Part shown: piece by piece, positions 1-5,107 of the stretch | How the letters are laid out: each line of letters starts with the position of its first letter | Position numbering within the stretch: the stretch's first letter is position 1 | Assembly (NCBI GenBank): GCA_019683665.1 | Contig: JADGIB010000263.1 | Span: forward strand, 1-5,107 | Direction of reading: 5' to 3' | DNA: 5,107 nucleotides | Source: Solirubrobacteraceae bacterium | Lineage (GTDB): Bacteria; Actinomycetota; Thermoleophilia; Solirubrobacterales; Solirubrobacteraceae | Notes under the pieces: model-generated | Databases searched by the model: none | The model's input: only the letters and a program-made list of their open reading frames with translations | Told to the model about the DNA's origin: nothing | Translations under genes and position numbers: made by a program

Positions 1-992
1 GGGCGGGGGCCCGCGGCGGCCCGGGCGGCCGCGGCGGCGGGCGCGGCGGCGACCCTGCGCGCGAGCGCCGCGCCGAGGCGCGCCTCGAGCGCCGCGGCGA
101 CCGCGCCCGGGTCGGCGGGACCGGGCGGCTCGGGCGTGACGCGGTTGACGATCACGCCGCCGAGCGGCATCCCCGCGTCGCGCAGCCGCTCGACGAAGAA
201 GACCGCCTCCTCGGCCGGCTCGCGCGCCGGCGAGGCGACGACGAGGAACGTCGTCGCCGGATCGGCGAGCAGCGCCTTCACCGCCGCGGCGCGGGCGCGG
301 AAGCCGTCGAGCAGCCCGCCGAGCGAGCGCAGGAAGACGCCGAGGTCGGTGAGCAGGTCGACGCCGGTGACGCGCTGCAGCACGGAGAAGACGACGCCGG
401 TGCCGCGCCCCATGACCCGGGCCGCCAGCCCGGTCGGGGCCAGCAGCGTGCGCAGGGCGCTGCCCTCCAGGAACCCGAGCAGCCGGTCGGGGGCGTCGAG
501 GAAGTCGAGCGCGTTGCGGGTCGGCGGCGTGTCGAGGACGAGCGCGTCGAAGCGGCCCGAGGCGTGGAGCTCGTGGAGCTTGGCGACCGCGGTGAACTCC
601 TGCGAGCCGGCGACTGCGCCGGAGAGCTGCTGGTAGATGCGGTTGGCCAGGATCGCGTCGCGGGCGGCGTCGTCGGGGGCGAGCTGCTCGACGAGCTCGT
701 CGAACGTGTGCTTGGGATCGAGCGTCATCGCCCACAGCTCGCCGCCGGGGCCGGGCTCGACGCCGTGGGCGGCCAGCCGCGCCGGGTCCACGAGCCGCGG
801 CTCGTTGCCGAGCTCGTCGAGGCCGAGCGCGTCGGCCAGCCGCCGGGCCGGGTCGATCGTGACGACGGCGACGCGGGCGCCGCGCTCGGCCAGCCCGAGC
901 GCGAGCGCGGCCGACACCGTCGTCTTGCCGACCCCGCCGGGGCCGGCGCACACGATCACGCGCCTGCCGTCGATCCACGCCTCGACGCCCAT
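1..992 (-). CDS. bagB: Get3/ArsA-like ATPase, BagB (Rv3680)-type subunit; 3' end cut off by window edge
   Basis: The frame is open from an ATG at 992-990 to the left edge: 330 codons with no stop, so the C-terminus is missing. Mycobacterial Rv3680 runs to roughly 385 residues. Residues 17-25 form the P-loop GPGGVGKTT, with P-loop Lys23. The signature lysine of the MinD/ArsA/Get3 class is replaced by Pro18. Switch I is intact as TIDPARRLADALG (45-57, Asp47), followed by LGNEP. Walker B/switch II is VLDTPPTRNALDFLDAP (152-168, Asp154). A VIVNR segment near 280-284 fits the adenine pocket. Get3 relatives are cytosolic ATPases that chaperone or sort proteins. The only cysteine seen is Cys15, so neither the ArsA arsenite site nor the Get3 CxxC zinc site is present, and an arsenite-pump role is unlikely. 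It starts 2 bases after the bagA stop, with its SD on that stop. The visible end is a low-complexity Ala-rich stretch. The family is clear; the client or substrate is unknown. Confidence 0.9.
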   Translation of the reverse strand, partial: MGVEAWIDGRRVIVCAGPGGVGKTTVSAALALGLAERGARVAVVTIDPARRLADALGLDELGNEPRLVDPARLAAHGVEPGPGGELWAMTLDPKHTFDELVEQLAPDDAARDAILANRIYQQLSGAVAGSQEFTAVAKLHELHASGRFDALVLDTPPTRNALDFLDAPDRLLGFLEGSALRTLLAPTGLAARVMGRGTGVVFSVLQRVTGVDLLTDLGVFLRSLGGLLDGFRARAAAVKALLADPATTFLVVASPAREPAEEAVFFVERLRDAGMPLGGVIVNRVTPEPPGPADPGAVAAALEARLGAALARRVAAAPAAAAARAAAGPR

Positions 993-1001
993 CGTCACCT
1001 C
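993..1001 (-). promoter_or_regulatory. bagB ribosome binding site overlapping the bagA stop
   Basis: Read on the minus strand, 1001-995 is GAGGTGA, seven consecutive bases complementary to the 16S rRNA 3' end. Its last three bases are the bagA stop codon, and CG then leads into the bagB ATG at 992. The final bagA codon is AGG, an arginine codon normally avoided in GC-rich genomes. This fits selection for the SD and argues for coupled translation of the two subunits. It also fixes the bagB start. Confidence 0.75.
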
Positions 1002-1888
1002 GCCGCCCGCGCCAGGCGGGACGCGAACGCCGCCGGGTCGGCGCCCTCGGGCCGGAACGGGAGCGTGACGGTCGGGACGGCCCCGCCGAGGCCGCGCCGC
1101 AGCCGGGCGAGCTGGGCGCGCTGCTCGCGCGCGACCGCGTGCTGGCCGAGCGCGGCGGCGACGGCCGGCTCGTCGGCGGCGTCGGCGAGGGCGCGCGCCT
1201 CGGCCGCGGTGAAGCGGTCCGGGCGCACCGCGTTGACGACGACGAGCGACAGGTCGAGCCCCATCGCGTCGCGCAGCCCGTCGCGCAGCGCGAGCGTCTC
1301 GTTGACCGGCATCTCCTCGGCCGTCGTGACCGCGATCACCGCGGTCTGCGCCGGGTCGCGCAGCTGCGCGTCGATGATCCCGCCCTGGCGGGCGATCGGC
1401 CCGACCTTCGCGGCGTCGGCGAACGTCCGCGGGGCCTGCAGGAGCGCGAGCCCGTGGCCGGTGGCGGGCGCGTCGACGACGACGAGGTCGTAGGGGCGCG
1501 CGCCCGGGGTGCGGCGCTCGTCCTGGGCCAGCTCCCACAGCTTGCCCGCGGTCAGCAGCTCGCGCAGCCCGGGGGTGGCGGCGGCGAGGTAGCCGAACGC
1601 GCGGCTGGACTTCAGCAGCTCGGCCAGCGGCCGGGGGAGCTGGTCGGCCAGGTACTCCTCCATCGCGTCCTGCGGGTCGATCGAGATGTGGTCGGCGCCG
1701 GCCGCGGTGACCGCGTGCTCGACGTCGGCGCGGCGGTGGACCTCGGCCACGATCACGCGCCGCCCGTCCGCGGCGGCCAGCCCGCCGAGCGCGGCCGCCA
1801 CCGTCGACTTGCCGACGCCGCCCTTGCCGGTGACGAACAGCAGCCGGTGGTCGAGCAGTCCGGCCTCCCGCGCCGTGGCGGGCGGCAC
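995..1888 (-). CDS. bagA: Get3/ArsA-like ATPase, BagA (Rv3679)-type subunit
   Basis: This 297-residue protein starts at a GTG (1888-1886) with GAGG six bases upstream and ends at a TGA (997-995). Residues 21-29 are a deviant Walker A, GKGGVGKST, with signature Lys22 and P-loop Lys27. At the switch I position, where Get3 and ArsA have Asp-Pro, it has AEVHRRAD (48-55). Walker B/switch II is VVVDAPATGHG (136-146, Asp139). APGLRELLTAGK-like and AxKVGPIxRQ-like segments follow the pattern I recall for Rv3679. VVVNAVRP (216-223) fits the nucleotide-base pocket. The protein has no cysteine, so it cannot carry the ArsA metalloid site or the Get3 zinc site. In mycobacteria the Rv3679 and Rv3680 proteins are reported to form one complex with ATPase activity. 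The same adjacency here suggests a heteromeric cytosolic ATPase. The annotation 'arsenite pump ATPase' should be avoided. The function of the complex is unresolved. Confidence 0.92.
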   Translation of the reverse strand: MPPATAREAGLLDHRLLFVTGKGGVGKSTVAAALGGLAAADGRRVIVAEVHRRADVEHAVTAAGADHISIDPQDAMEEYLADQLPRPLAELLKSSRAFGYLAAATPGLRELLTAGKLWELAQDERRTPGARPYDLVVVDAPATGHGLALLQAPRTFADAAKVGPIARQGGIIDAQLRDPAQTAVIAVTTAEEMPVNETLALRDGLRDAMGLDLSLVVVNAVRPDRFTAAEARALADAADEPAVAAALGQHAVAREQRAQLARLRRGLGGAVPTVTLPFRPEGADPAAFASRLARAAR

Positions 1889-1898
1889 CCTACGCCTC
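1889..1898 (-). promoter_or_regulatory. bagA ribosome binding site inside the cupin gene end
   Basis: GAGG at 1898-1895 on the minus strand lies in the second-last and last sense codons of the cupin gene (GAG GCG). Six bases separate it from the GTG start at 1888. The cupin TAG stop (1892-1890) falls in the spacer. This supports the GTG as the true bagA start and suggests translational coupling to the cupin gene. Confidence 0.6.
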
Positions 1899-2816
1899 GC
1901 CGTCCCAGTAGTCGAGCTGCTCGACGCGGAACGTGACCCCGCCCGCGCCGCGGATGCGGAGCTTCCCCGAGGTCGGGTAGAAGACCACGTCGCCGCTGTC
2001 GCGCTGCCCGTAGGCGAGCAGCGTCAGCCCCCGGTCGCCGGCCCGGAAGCGGTGCGAGACGCCGGTCCCGGCCGGCCGCGCCACGACCGAGCCGCGGCGG
2101 ACGGGGTGCTCGGCGGTCCCGCCGGGGCCGAGCAGCTCCAGGACCCCGTCGCCGTCGAGGACGACGAACAGCTCCTCCTCGCGGGTGTGGCAGTGCAGAG
2201 GATGGGTGCAGCGCCCCGGCGCGACGGTCACGTGGCGCAGGCCGCTGCGCTGCGACCCGCCCGGGGTGGCGAGGTCGGCGCGCAGCATGTCGGTCGGGCC
2301 GCCGCGCACCGCGACCGGCTCGACGTCGTCGCGGGCGACGATCCAGGCCGGCCGCTCGGCCTCGGGCTCGGGCAGCTCGAGCGGCCCGGCGGCGGCCTCG
2401 GCCTCGAACGGGTGCGGGCCGTCGAGCGGCAGCCAGCGCGGCGCCGCCCACATGACGTTCGGGCGCGGCAGCCACGTCAGCGACGTCTCCGACCCGGACC
2501 CGAAGGCGAGCACGTCGACCGGCCCGCCGAACAGCGTGTGCGCCCCGGCGGCGGCCGGGAAGACGATCGCGTCCCCGGCGCGCACCGGGAAGGCGCGGCC
2601 CTCGTGCCAGACGGTGCCGGCGCCGTCGAGGACGTAGAGGATCTCCTCCTCGTCGGCGTGCACGTGGACGGGCGCGTTGCGCGCCCCGGCCGGGATCGAC
2701 CAGCGGCTCAGGCCGGTCGCGCGGGCGCCCGCGGCGGCGCCCAGGAGCCGGCGCGTCGCGCGGATGTCGCCGTGGCGGCGCTGCTGCTCGGGGACCTCGT
2801 CCCAGTGGACGACCAT
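1890..2816 (-). CDS. Two-domain (bicupin) protein of unknown substrate
   Basis: The protein has 308 residues. The start is the ATG at 2816-2814 (MVVHWDEVPE), the first start codon in frame after the intergenic gap; the frame stays open much further upstream only as antisense to parA and ftsZ. The N-terminal cupin barrel (about 35-107) has HVHADEEE (His51, His53, Glu58) and a second motif GDAIVFP...GAH (81-93). The C-terminal barrel (about 193-270) has HCHTREEE (His208, His210, Glu215) and RPAGTGVSH (247-255). Both barrels therefore keep a plausible metal-binding His/Glu set. A tail of GDVVFYPTSGKLRIRG (275-290) and LDYWDGEA (301-308) resembles a group of uncharacterised actinobacterial and proteobacterial bicupins. 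No signal peptide or membrane segment is seen, so it should be cytosolic. Cupins include dioxygenases, isomerases and sugar- or ligand-binding proteins, and the sequence does not choose among them. It leads the operon, with one base between its stop and the bagA start. Confidence 0.88.
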   Translation of the reverse strand: MVVHWDEVPEQQRRHGDIRATRRLLGAAAGARATGLSRWSIPAGARNAPVHVHADEEEILYVLDGAGTVWHEGRAFPVRAGDAIVFPAAAGAHTLFGGPVDVLAFGSGSETSLTWLPRPNVMWAAPRWLPLDGPHPFEAEAAAGPLELPEPEAERPAWIVARDDVEPVAVRGGPTDMLRADLATPGGSQRSGLRHVTVAPGRCTHPLHCHTREEELFVVLDGDGVLELLGPGGTAEHPVRRGSVVARPAGTGVSHRFRAGDRGLTLLAYGQRDSGDVVFYPTSGKLRIRGAGGVTFRVEQLDYWDGEA

Positions 2817-2824
2817 CGCGGAAG

Positions 2825-2859
2825 GAATACCGCATCGCCGTGCGAATACCGCGTCCGTG
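2825..2859 (+). repeat. Imperfect direct repeat between divergent genes, possible operator
   Basis: GAATACCGC occurs exactly at 2825-2833 and again at 2844-2852, 19 bp apart. The copies extend imperfectly to the right (ATCGCCGTG against GTCCGTG, a 2-base gap). The pair sits midway between the two start codons and covers the weak TATTC boxes of the minus strand. A regulator bound here could affect both operons. Chance repetition of nine bases in so short an interval is unlikely but possible. Confidence 0.35.
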
Positions 2860-2881
2860 ACCCGTCCACCGCGACGCAATC

Positions 2882-2885
2882 GGAG
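2882..2885 (+). promoter_or_regulatory. parA ribosome binding site
   Basis: GGAG lies six bases before the GTG at 2892. It selects this GTG over the long open frame that continues upstream as antisense to the cupin gene. The resulting N-terminus, MTSRAKVIAFANQKGG, begins at the usual distance before the Walker motif of short chromosomal Soj proteins. Confidence 0.65.
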
Positions 2886-2891
2886 CACGCC

Positions 2892-3659
2892 GTGACCTCC
2901 AGGGCCAAGGTCATCGCCTTCGCCAACCAGAAGGGCGGCGTCGCGAAGACCACCACCACGCTGAACCTCGCCGCCGCCTTCGCCGAAGAGGGGCATCGCG
3001 TCCTGTGCGTGGACATGGACCCGCAGGGCAACCTCACGATGTCGCAGGGCATCGACCCCGACAGCCTCGAGCGGTCCATGTTCGACGTGCTCGTCCACGA
3101 CCTGCCGATCCGCGAGGTGATCCGCAGCCGCGAGATCGACGTCGCCTGCGCCTCGATCGACCTCGCGGGCGCCGAGCTCGCGATGTCCATGAAGATCGGC
3201 CGCGAGCGCTCCCTGCAGAAGGCGCTGCGCGCGGTCGAGGGCGACTACGACTTCATCTGCATCGACACGCCGCCGTCGCTGGGGCTGCTCACGATCAACG
3301 CGCTCACGGCCGCGCACAAGGTGATCGTCCCCGTGCAGTGCGAGTATCTCTCCATGCGCGGGCTGATCCAGCTCCAGAACACGCTCTCGATGATCCGCGA
3401 GAACCTCAACCCCGACGTGGACATCGAGGGCATCCTGCCGACGCTCGTGGACACCCGGACGATCCACGCCAAGGAGGCGATCGAGATCCTCGAGGAGAAC
3501 TTCGGCGACCGGGTCTTCGCCTCGCGCATCAAGAAGACCGTCCGCTTCGCCGAGGCCCCGGTCCGCGGGATGTCGGTGCTGAAGTACGATCCGGACGGGA
3601 TGGCGGCCCAGTCCTACCGCGATCTCGCGAAGGAGGTCCTCTCCAATGGCCAGCGGTAA
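2892..3659 (+). CDS. parA: ParA/Soj-family partitioning ATPase
   Basis: The protein has 255 residues, close to Bacillus subtilis Soj (253). It starts at a GTG with GGAG upstream and ends at TAA (3657-3659). The deviant Walker A is NQKGGVAKTTTT (12-23), with signature Lys14 and P-loop Lys19. VDMDPQGN (40-47) carries catalytic Asp43. Walker B is ICIDTPPSLGLLTINAL (122-138, Asp125). VPVQCEY (146-152) is typical of Soj. DTRT (Arg189) and KKTVRFAEAP (Arg218) align with the arginines that B. subtilis Soj uses for non-specific DNA binding, so ATP-dependent dimerisation on the nucleoid is expected. There is no N-terminal helix-turn-helix extension as in plasmid P1-type ParA. No parB or parS is seen. 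Instead its end overlaps ftsZ by 14 bases, which suggests a role in positioning or timing division or another polar cargo. MipZ of Caulobacter is a precedent for a ParA-like ATPase acting on FtsZ, but that parallel is inference. Confidence 0.93.
   Translation: MTSRAKVIAFANQKGGVAKTTTTLNLAAAFAEEGHRVLCVDMDPQGNLTMSQGIDPDSLERSMFDVLVHDLPIREVIRSREIDVACASIDLAGAELAMSMKIGRERSLQKALRAVEGDYDFICIDTPPSLGLLTINALTAAHKVIVPVQCEYLSMRGLIQLQNTLSMIRENLNPDVDIEGILPTLVDTRTIHAKEAIEILEENFGDRVFASRIKKTVRFAEAPVRGMSVLKYDPDGMAAQSYRDLAKEVLSNGQR
3630..3637 (+). promoter_or_regulatory. Perfect ftsZ ribosome binding site inside parA
   Basis: AAGGAGGT is a full eight-base complement to the 16S anti-SD sequence. It is encoded by the Lys-Glu-Val codons near the parA end. 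Eight bases (3638-3645) separate it from the ATG at 3646. It decides the ftsZ start in favour of 3646 over the in-frame ATG at 3670, and shows that the long N-terminal extension is translated. It also implies high FtsZ output relative to ParA from one mRNA. Confidence 0.85.
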
Positions 3660-5106
3660 GCGAGCGAGCATGCGGGAGGGGCCGCTGGCGGCCCTGTTCC
3701 GCGCGACGGCCGAGGAGGGCCTGGAGCCGCGCGATCCCGCGCCCCGGCCGGCGCCCGAGCCGGCCCGGGCCGAGGCGCCCGCGCCCGCCGAGCCCGAGCG
3801 CCGCGACGTCCCGCCGGCGCCGTCGGCGCGCGAGCCGGAGCCGCGCCCGCAGCCGCGGGTGCCGTCGCCGCAGGAGCGCCTGCGCCACGCGTTCTCGTCC
3901 GAGATCCCCGACGACATCCTCGAGCCGGCCGCCCCGCCGGCCGAGGAGCCCGACCCGTTCGCCCGCGCGCCGTACGAGCCGGTGCCCGACGCCCCGCGCC
4001 CGGACGGCAAGCCGGTCCTGCGCGTCGTCGGCGTCGGCGGCGCCGGCGTCAACGCCGTCAACCGCATGGTCGAGGCCGAGGTCGAGGGCGTCGAGTTCAT
4101 CGCGATCAACACCGACCTGCAGTCGCTGCAGCAGTCGAGCGCGGACATCACGCTCCACATCGGCCCGAACATCACCCGCGGCCTCGGCGCCGGCTCCAAC
4201 CCGGAGCTCGGCCGCCAGGCGGCGATGGACGAGTACGACCGCATCAAGTCCCTGCTGAAGGGCTCCGACATGGTGTTCATCACCGCCGGGGCCGGCGGCG
4301 GGACCGGCACGGGCGCGGCGCCGATCGTGGCGCGGATCGCCCGCGAGCTGGGCGCGCTGACCGTCGGCGTCGTGACGAAGCCGTTCGGGTTCGAGGGGCG
4401 CCGCCGCGCCGACCAGGCCGAGACCGGCGTCGAGCTGCTCGGCCAGGAGGTCGACACGCTCATCGTCGTGCCGAACAACCGCCTGCTGTCGGTGCTCGAC
4501 AAGCAGACCTCGATGGTCGAGGCGTTCCGCGTCGCCGACGACGTCCTGCGCCAGGGCGTCCAGGGCGTCTCGGACCTCGTGACGCTGCCGGGGCTCATCA
4601 ACCTCGACTTCGCCGACGTGCGCACGATCATGTCCGACGCCGGCCCGGCGCTGCTGGGCATCGGCATGGGCACCGGCGAGAAGCGCGCGCTCGAGGCGGC
4701 CGAGGCCGCGGTCGCGTCGCCGCTGCTGGAGACCTCGATGGACGGGGCCCGCAAGATCCTCCTGTCGATCACCGGCGGGCGCGACCTGTCGCTGTTCGAG
4801 GTCAACGACGCCGCGAAGGCGGTGTCGGCGGCCGCGCACCCGGACGCGAACATCATCTTCGGCGCCATGGTCGACGAGAAGCTCGACGACCAGGTGTGGG
4901 TGACGGTCGTCGCCACCGGGTACGCCGACCAGCCCCGCCGCCCGCGGCGGCTGGAGGAGCCGGCGGGCGAGCCGCGGATCGAGCGGCGCACGCCGCCGCG
5001 CGGCGAGCGCGAGCCGGTGGGGTCCCGCCCGCCCGGCAGCGCGACGCGCCGCACCGGGCTGGGCGTGAACGAGCTCGACGTCCCGGAGTTCGTGCCACGC
5101 CGCTAG
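3646..5106 (+). CDS. ftsZ: Cell division protein FtsZ with long N-terminal extension
   Basis: This 486-residue tubulin-like GTPase forms the cytokinetic Z-ring at midcell. Residues 1-122 are a Pro/Ala/Glu/Arg-rich extension absent from typical FtsZ (usual length about 350-450). The core starts at VLRVVGVGGAGVNAVNRM (124-141). NTDLQSL (155-161) and LTRGLGAG-like ITRGLGAGSNPE (176-187) follow. The tubulin signature GGGTGTG is at 217-223. TVGVVTKPFGFEGRRR is at 239-254. The T7 synergy loop NLDFADV is at 319-325, with catalytic Asp321 and Asp324. The C-terminal subdomain ends near VVATGY (421-426). A basic, Pro/Arg-rich linker of about 48 residues leads to the conserved tail NELDVPEFVPRR (475-486), which in other FtsZ proteins binds partners such as FtsA, SepF, ZipA or FtsW. 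Every catalytic motif is intact, so it should be a working polymerising FtsZ. It overlaps parA by 14 bases and lies outside a visible dcw cluster. A second FtsZ paralogue elsewhere cannot be excluded. Confidence 0.96.
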   Translation: MASGKRASMREGPLAALFRATAEEGLEPRDPAPRPAPEPARAEAPAPAEPERRDVPPAPSAREPEPRPQPRVPSPQERLRHAFSSEIPDDILEPAAPPAEEPDPFARAPYEPVPDAPRPDGKPVLRVVGVGGAGVNAVNRMVEAEVEGVEFIAINTDLQSLQQSSADITLHIGPNITRGLGAGSNPELGRQAAMDEYDRIKSLLKGSDMVFITAGAGGGTGTGAAPIVARIARELGALTVGVVTKPFGFEGRRRADQAETGVELLGQEVDTLIVVPNNRLLSVLDKQTSMVEAFRVADDVLRQGVQGVSDLVTLPGLINLDFADVRTIMSDAGPALLGIGMGTGEKRALEAAEAAVASPLLETSMDGARKILLSITGGRDLSLFEVNDAAKAVSAAAHPDANIIFGAMVDEKLDDQVWVTVVATGYADQPRRPRRLEEPAGEPRIERRTPPRGEREPVGSRPPGSATRRTGLGVNELDVPEFVPRR

Positions 5107-5107
5107 A

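Larger units (their letters stand above)
2817..2891. promoter_or_regulatory. Divergent intergenic region (bicupin operon versus parA-ftsZ)
   Basis: This 75-bp gap separates the two divergent starts and must hold the leftward promoter, and probably the rightward one. It is less GC-rich than the flanking genes. No convincing -35/-10 pair is visible on either strand. On the minus strand, TATTC occurs twice (within 2824-2829 and 2844-2848) as weak -10 candidates for the cupin operon. The copy nearer the ATG ends about 7 bases before it, the spacing expected for a leaderless transcript. No clear -10 hexamer was found for parA. Confidence 0.45.

Noticed and set aside
5..50. GGC/GCG-rich run near the left edge as a tandem repeat.
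   Set aside because: It is the Ala-rich coding end of the visible bagB frame; irregular and explained by poly-alanine codons in GC-rich DNA.
1..1888. Arsenite-efflux (ArsA) operon.
   Set aside because: Neither ATPase carries the ArsA metalloid-binding cysteines (BagA has none, visible BagB only Cys15), they are separate single-domain proteins, and no arsB, arsD, arsR or arsC is present.
136..1936. Several plus-strand open frames (for example 564-1493 and 1139-1936) opposite bagA and bagB.
   Set aside because: They mirror minus-strand genes whose Walker motifs and tight gene junctions are unambiguous; their translations are low-complexity.
1686..2891. Upstream extension of the parA frame to an ATG at 1686.
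   Set aside because: It is antisense to the cupin and bagA genes, has no family motifs, and the GTG at 2892 has its own SD and gives a Soj of normal length.
2892..3659. MinD, as a division-site regulator beside ftsZ.
   Set aside because: NQKGGVAKTT, DMDPQGN and VPVQCEY are Soj/ParA signatures, and there is no C-terminal amphipathic membrane-targeting helix of the MinD type.
3670..3672. Alternative ftsZ start ATG at 3670.
   Set aside because: The perfect AAGGAGGT at 3630-3637 is ideally spaced for 3646 and too far from 3670; no other SD lies before 3670.
3529..4839. A 436-codon minus-strand open frame opposite ftsZ.
   Set aside because: Antisense shadow of the FtsZ core; the translation is His/Arg/Ala/Leu-rich with no recognisable domain.
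1890..5054. A 1054-codon minus-strand open frame spanning ftsZ, parA and the cupin gene.
   Set aside because: Only its last 308 codons (the cupin) show protein-family motifs. The remainder is antisense to clearly real parA and ftsZ and reads as Ser/Arg/Ala-rich low-complexity sequence, a usual shadow in GC-rich DNA.

Overview
The window is very GC-rich (well over 70% by eye), with codon third positions almost all G or C. Together with the gene families present, this points to a high-GC actinobacterium. A Thermoleophilia-type lineage (Solirubrobacter/Conexibacter-like) is my best guess, but the sequence alone does not prove it. Five genes fill nearly the whole window. I see no RNA gene, insertion sequence, CRISPR array, prophage gene or terminator.

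Layout: two gene sets diverge from a 75-bp gap at 2817-2891. Leftward, on the minus strand, is a tight three-gene operon: a two-domain cupin protein (2816-1890), a Get3/ArsA-like ATPase resembling mycobacterial Rv3679/BagA (1888-995), and a second Get3/ArsA-like ATPase resembling Rv3680/BagB (992 to beyond the left edge). Gaps between these genes are 1 and 2 bases, and each ATPase start has a Shine-Dalgarno (SD) sequence inside the gene before it. Rightward, on the plus strand, are a chromosomal-type ParA/Soj ATPase (2892-3659) and a complete FtsZ (3646-5106). These two overlap by 14 bases, and ftsZ has a perfect eight-base SD inside parA.

Function: the leftward pair should form a soluble ATPase complex related to eukaryotic Get3. 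The two partners carry complementary active-site losses. One keeps the signature lysine but lacks the switch I Asp-Pro; the other keeps Asp-Pro but lacks the signature lysine. The cupin's substrate is unknown. The rightward pair couples a ParA-family spatial regulator to the division tubulin FtsZ, in a setting unlike the usual ftsQ-ftsZ division cluster and with no parB visible. FtsZ has an uncommon N-terminal extension of about 122 residues before its GTPase core.

The most interesting points are the parA-ftsZ bicistron, the FtsZ extension, and the complementary active sites of the Get3-like pair. No wholly unknown gene family is present.
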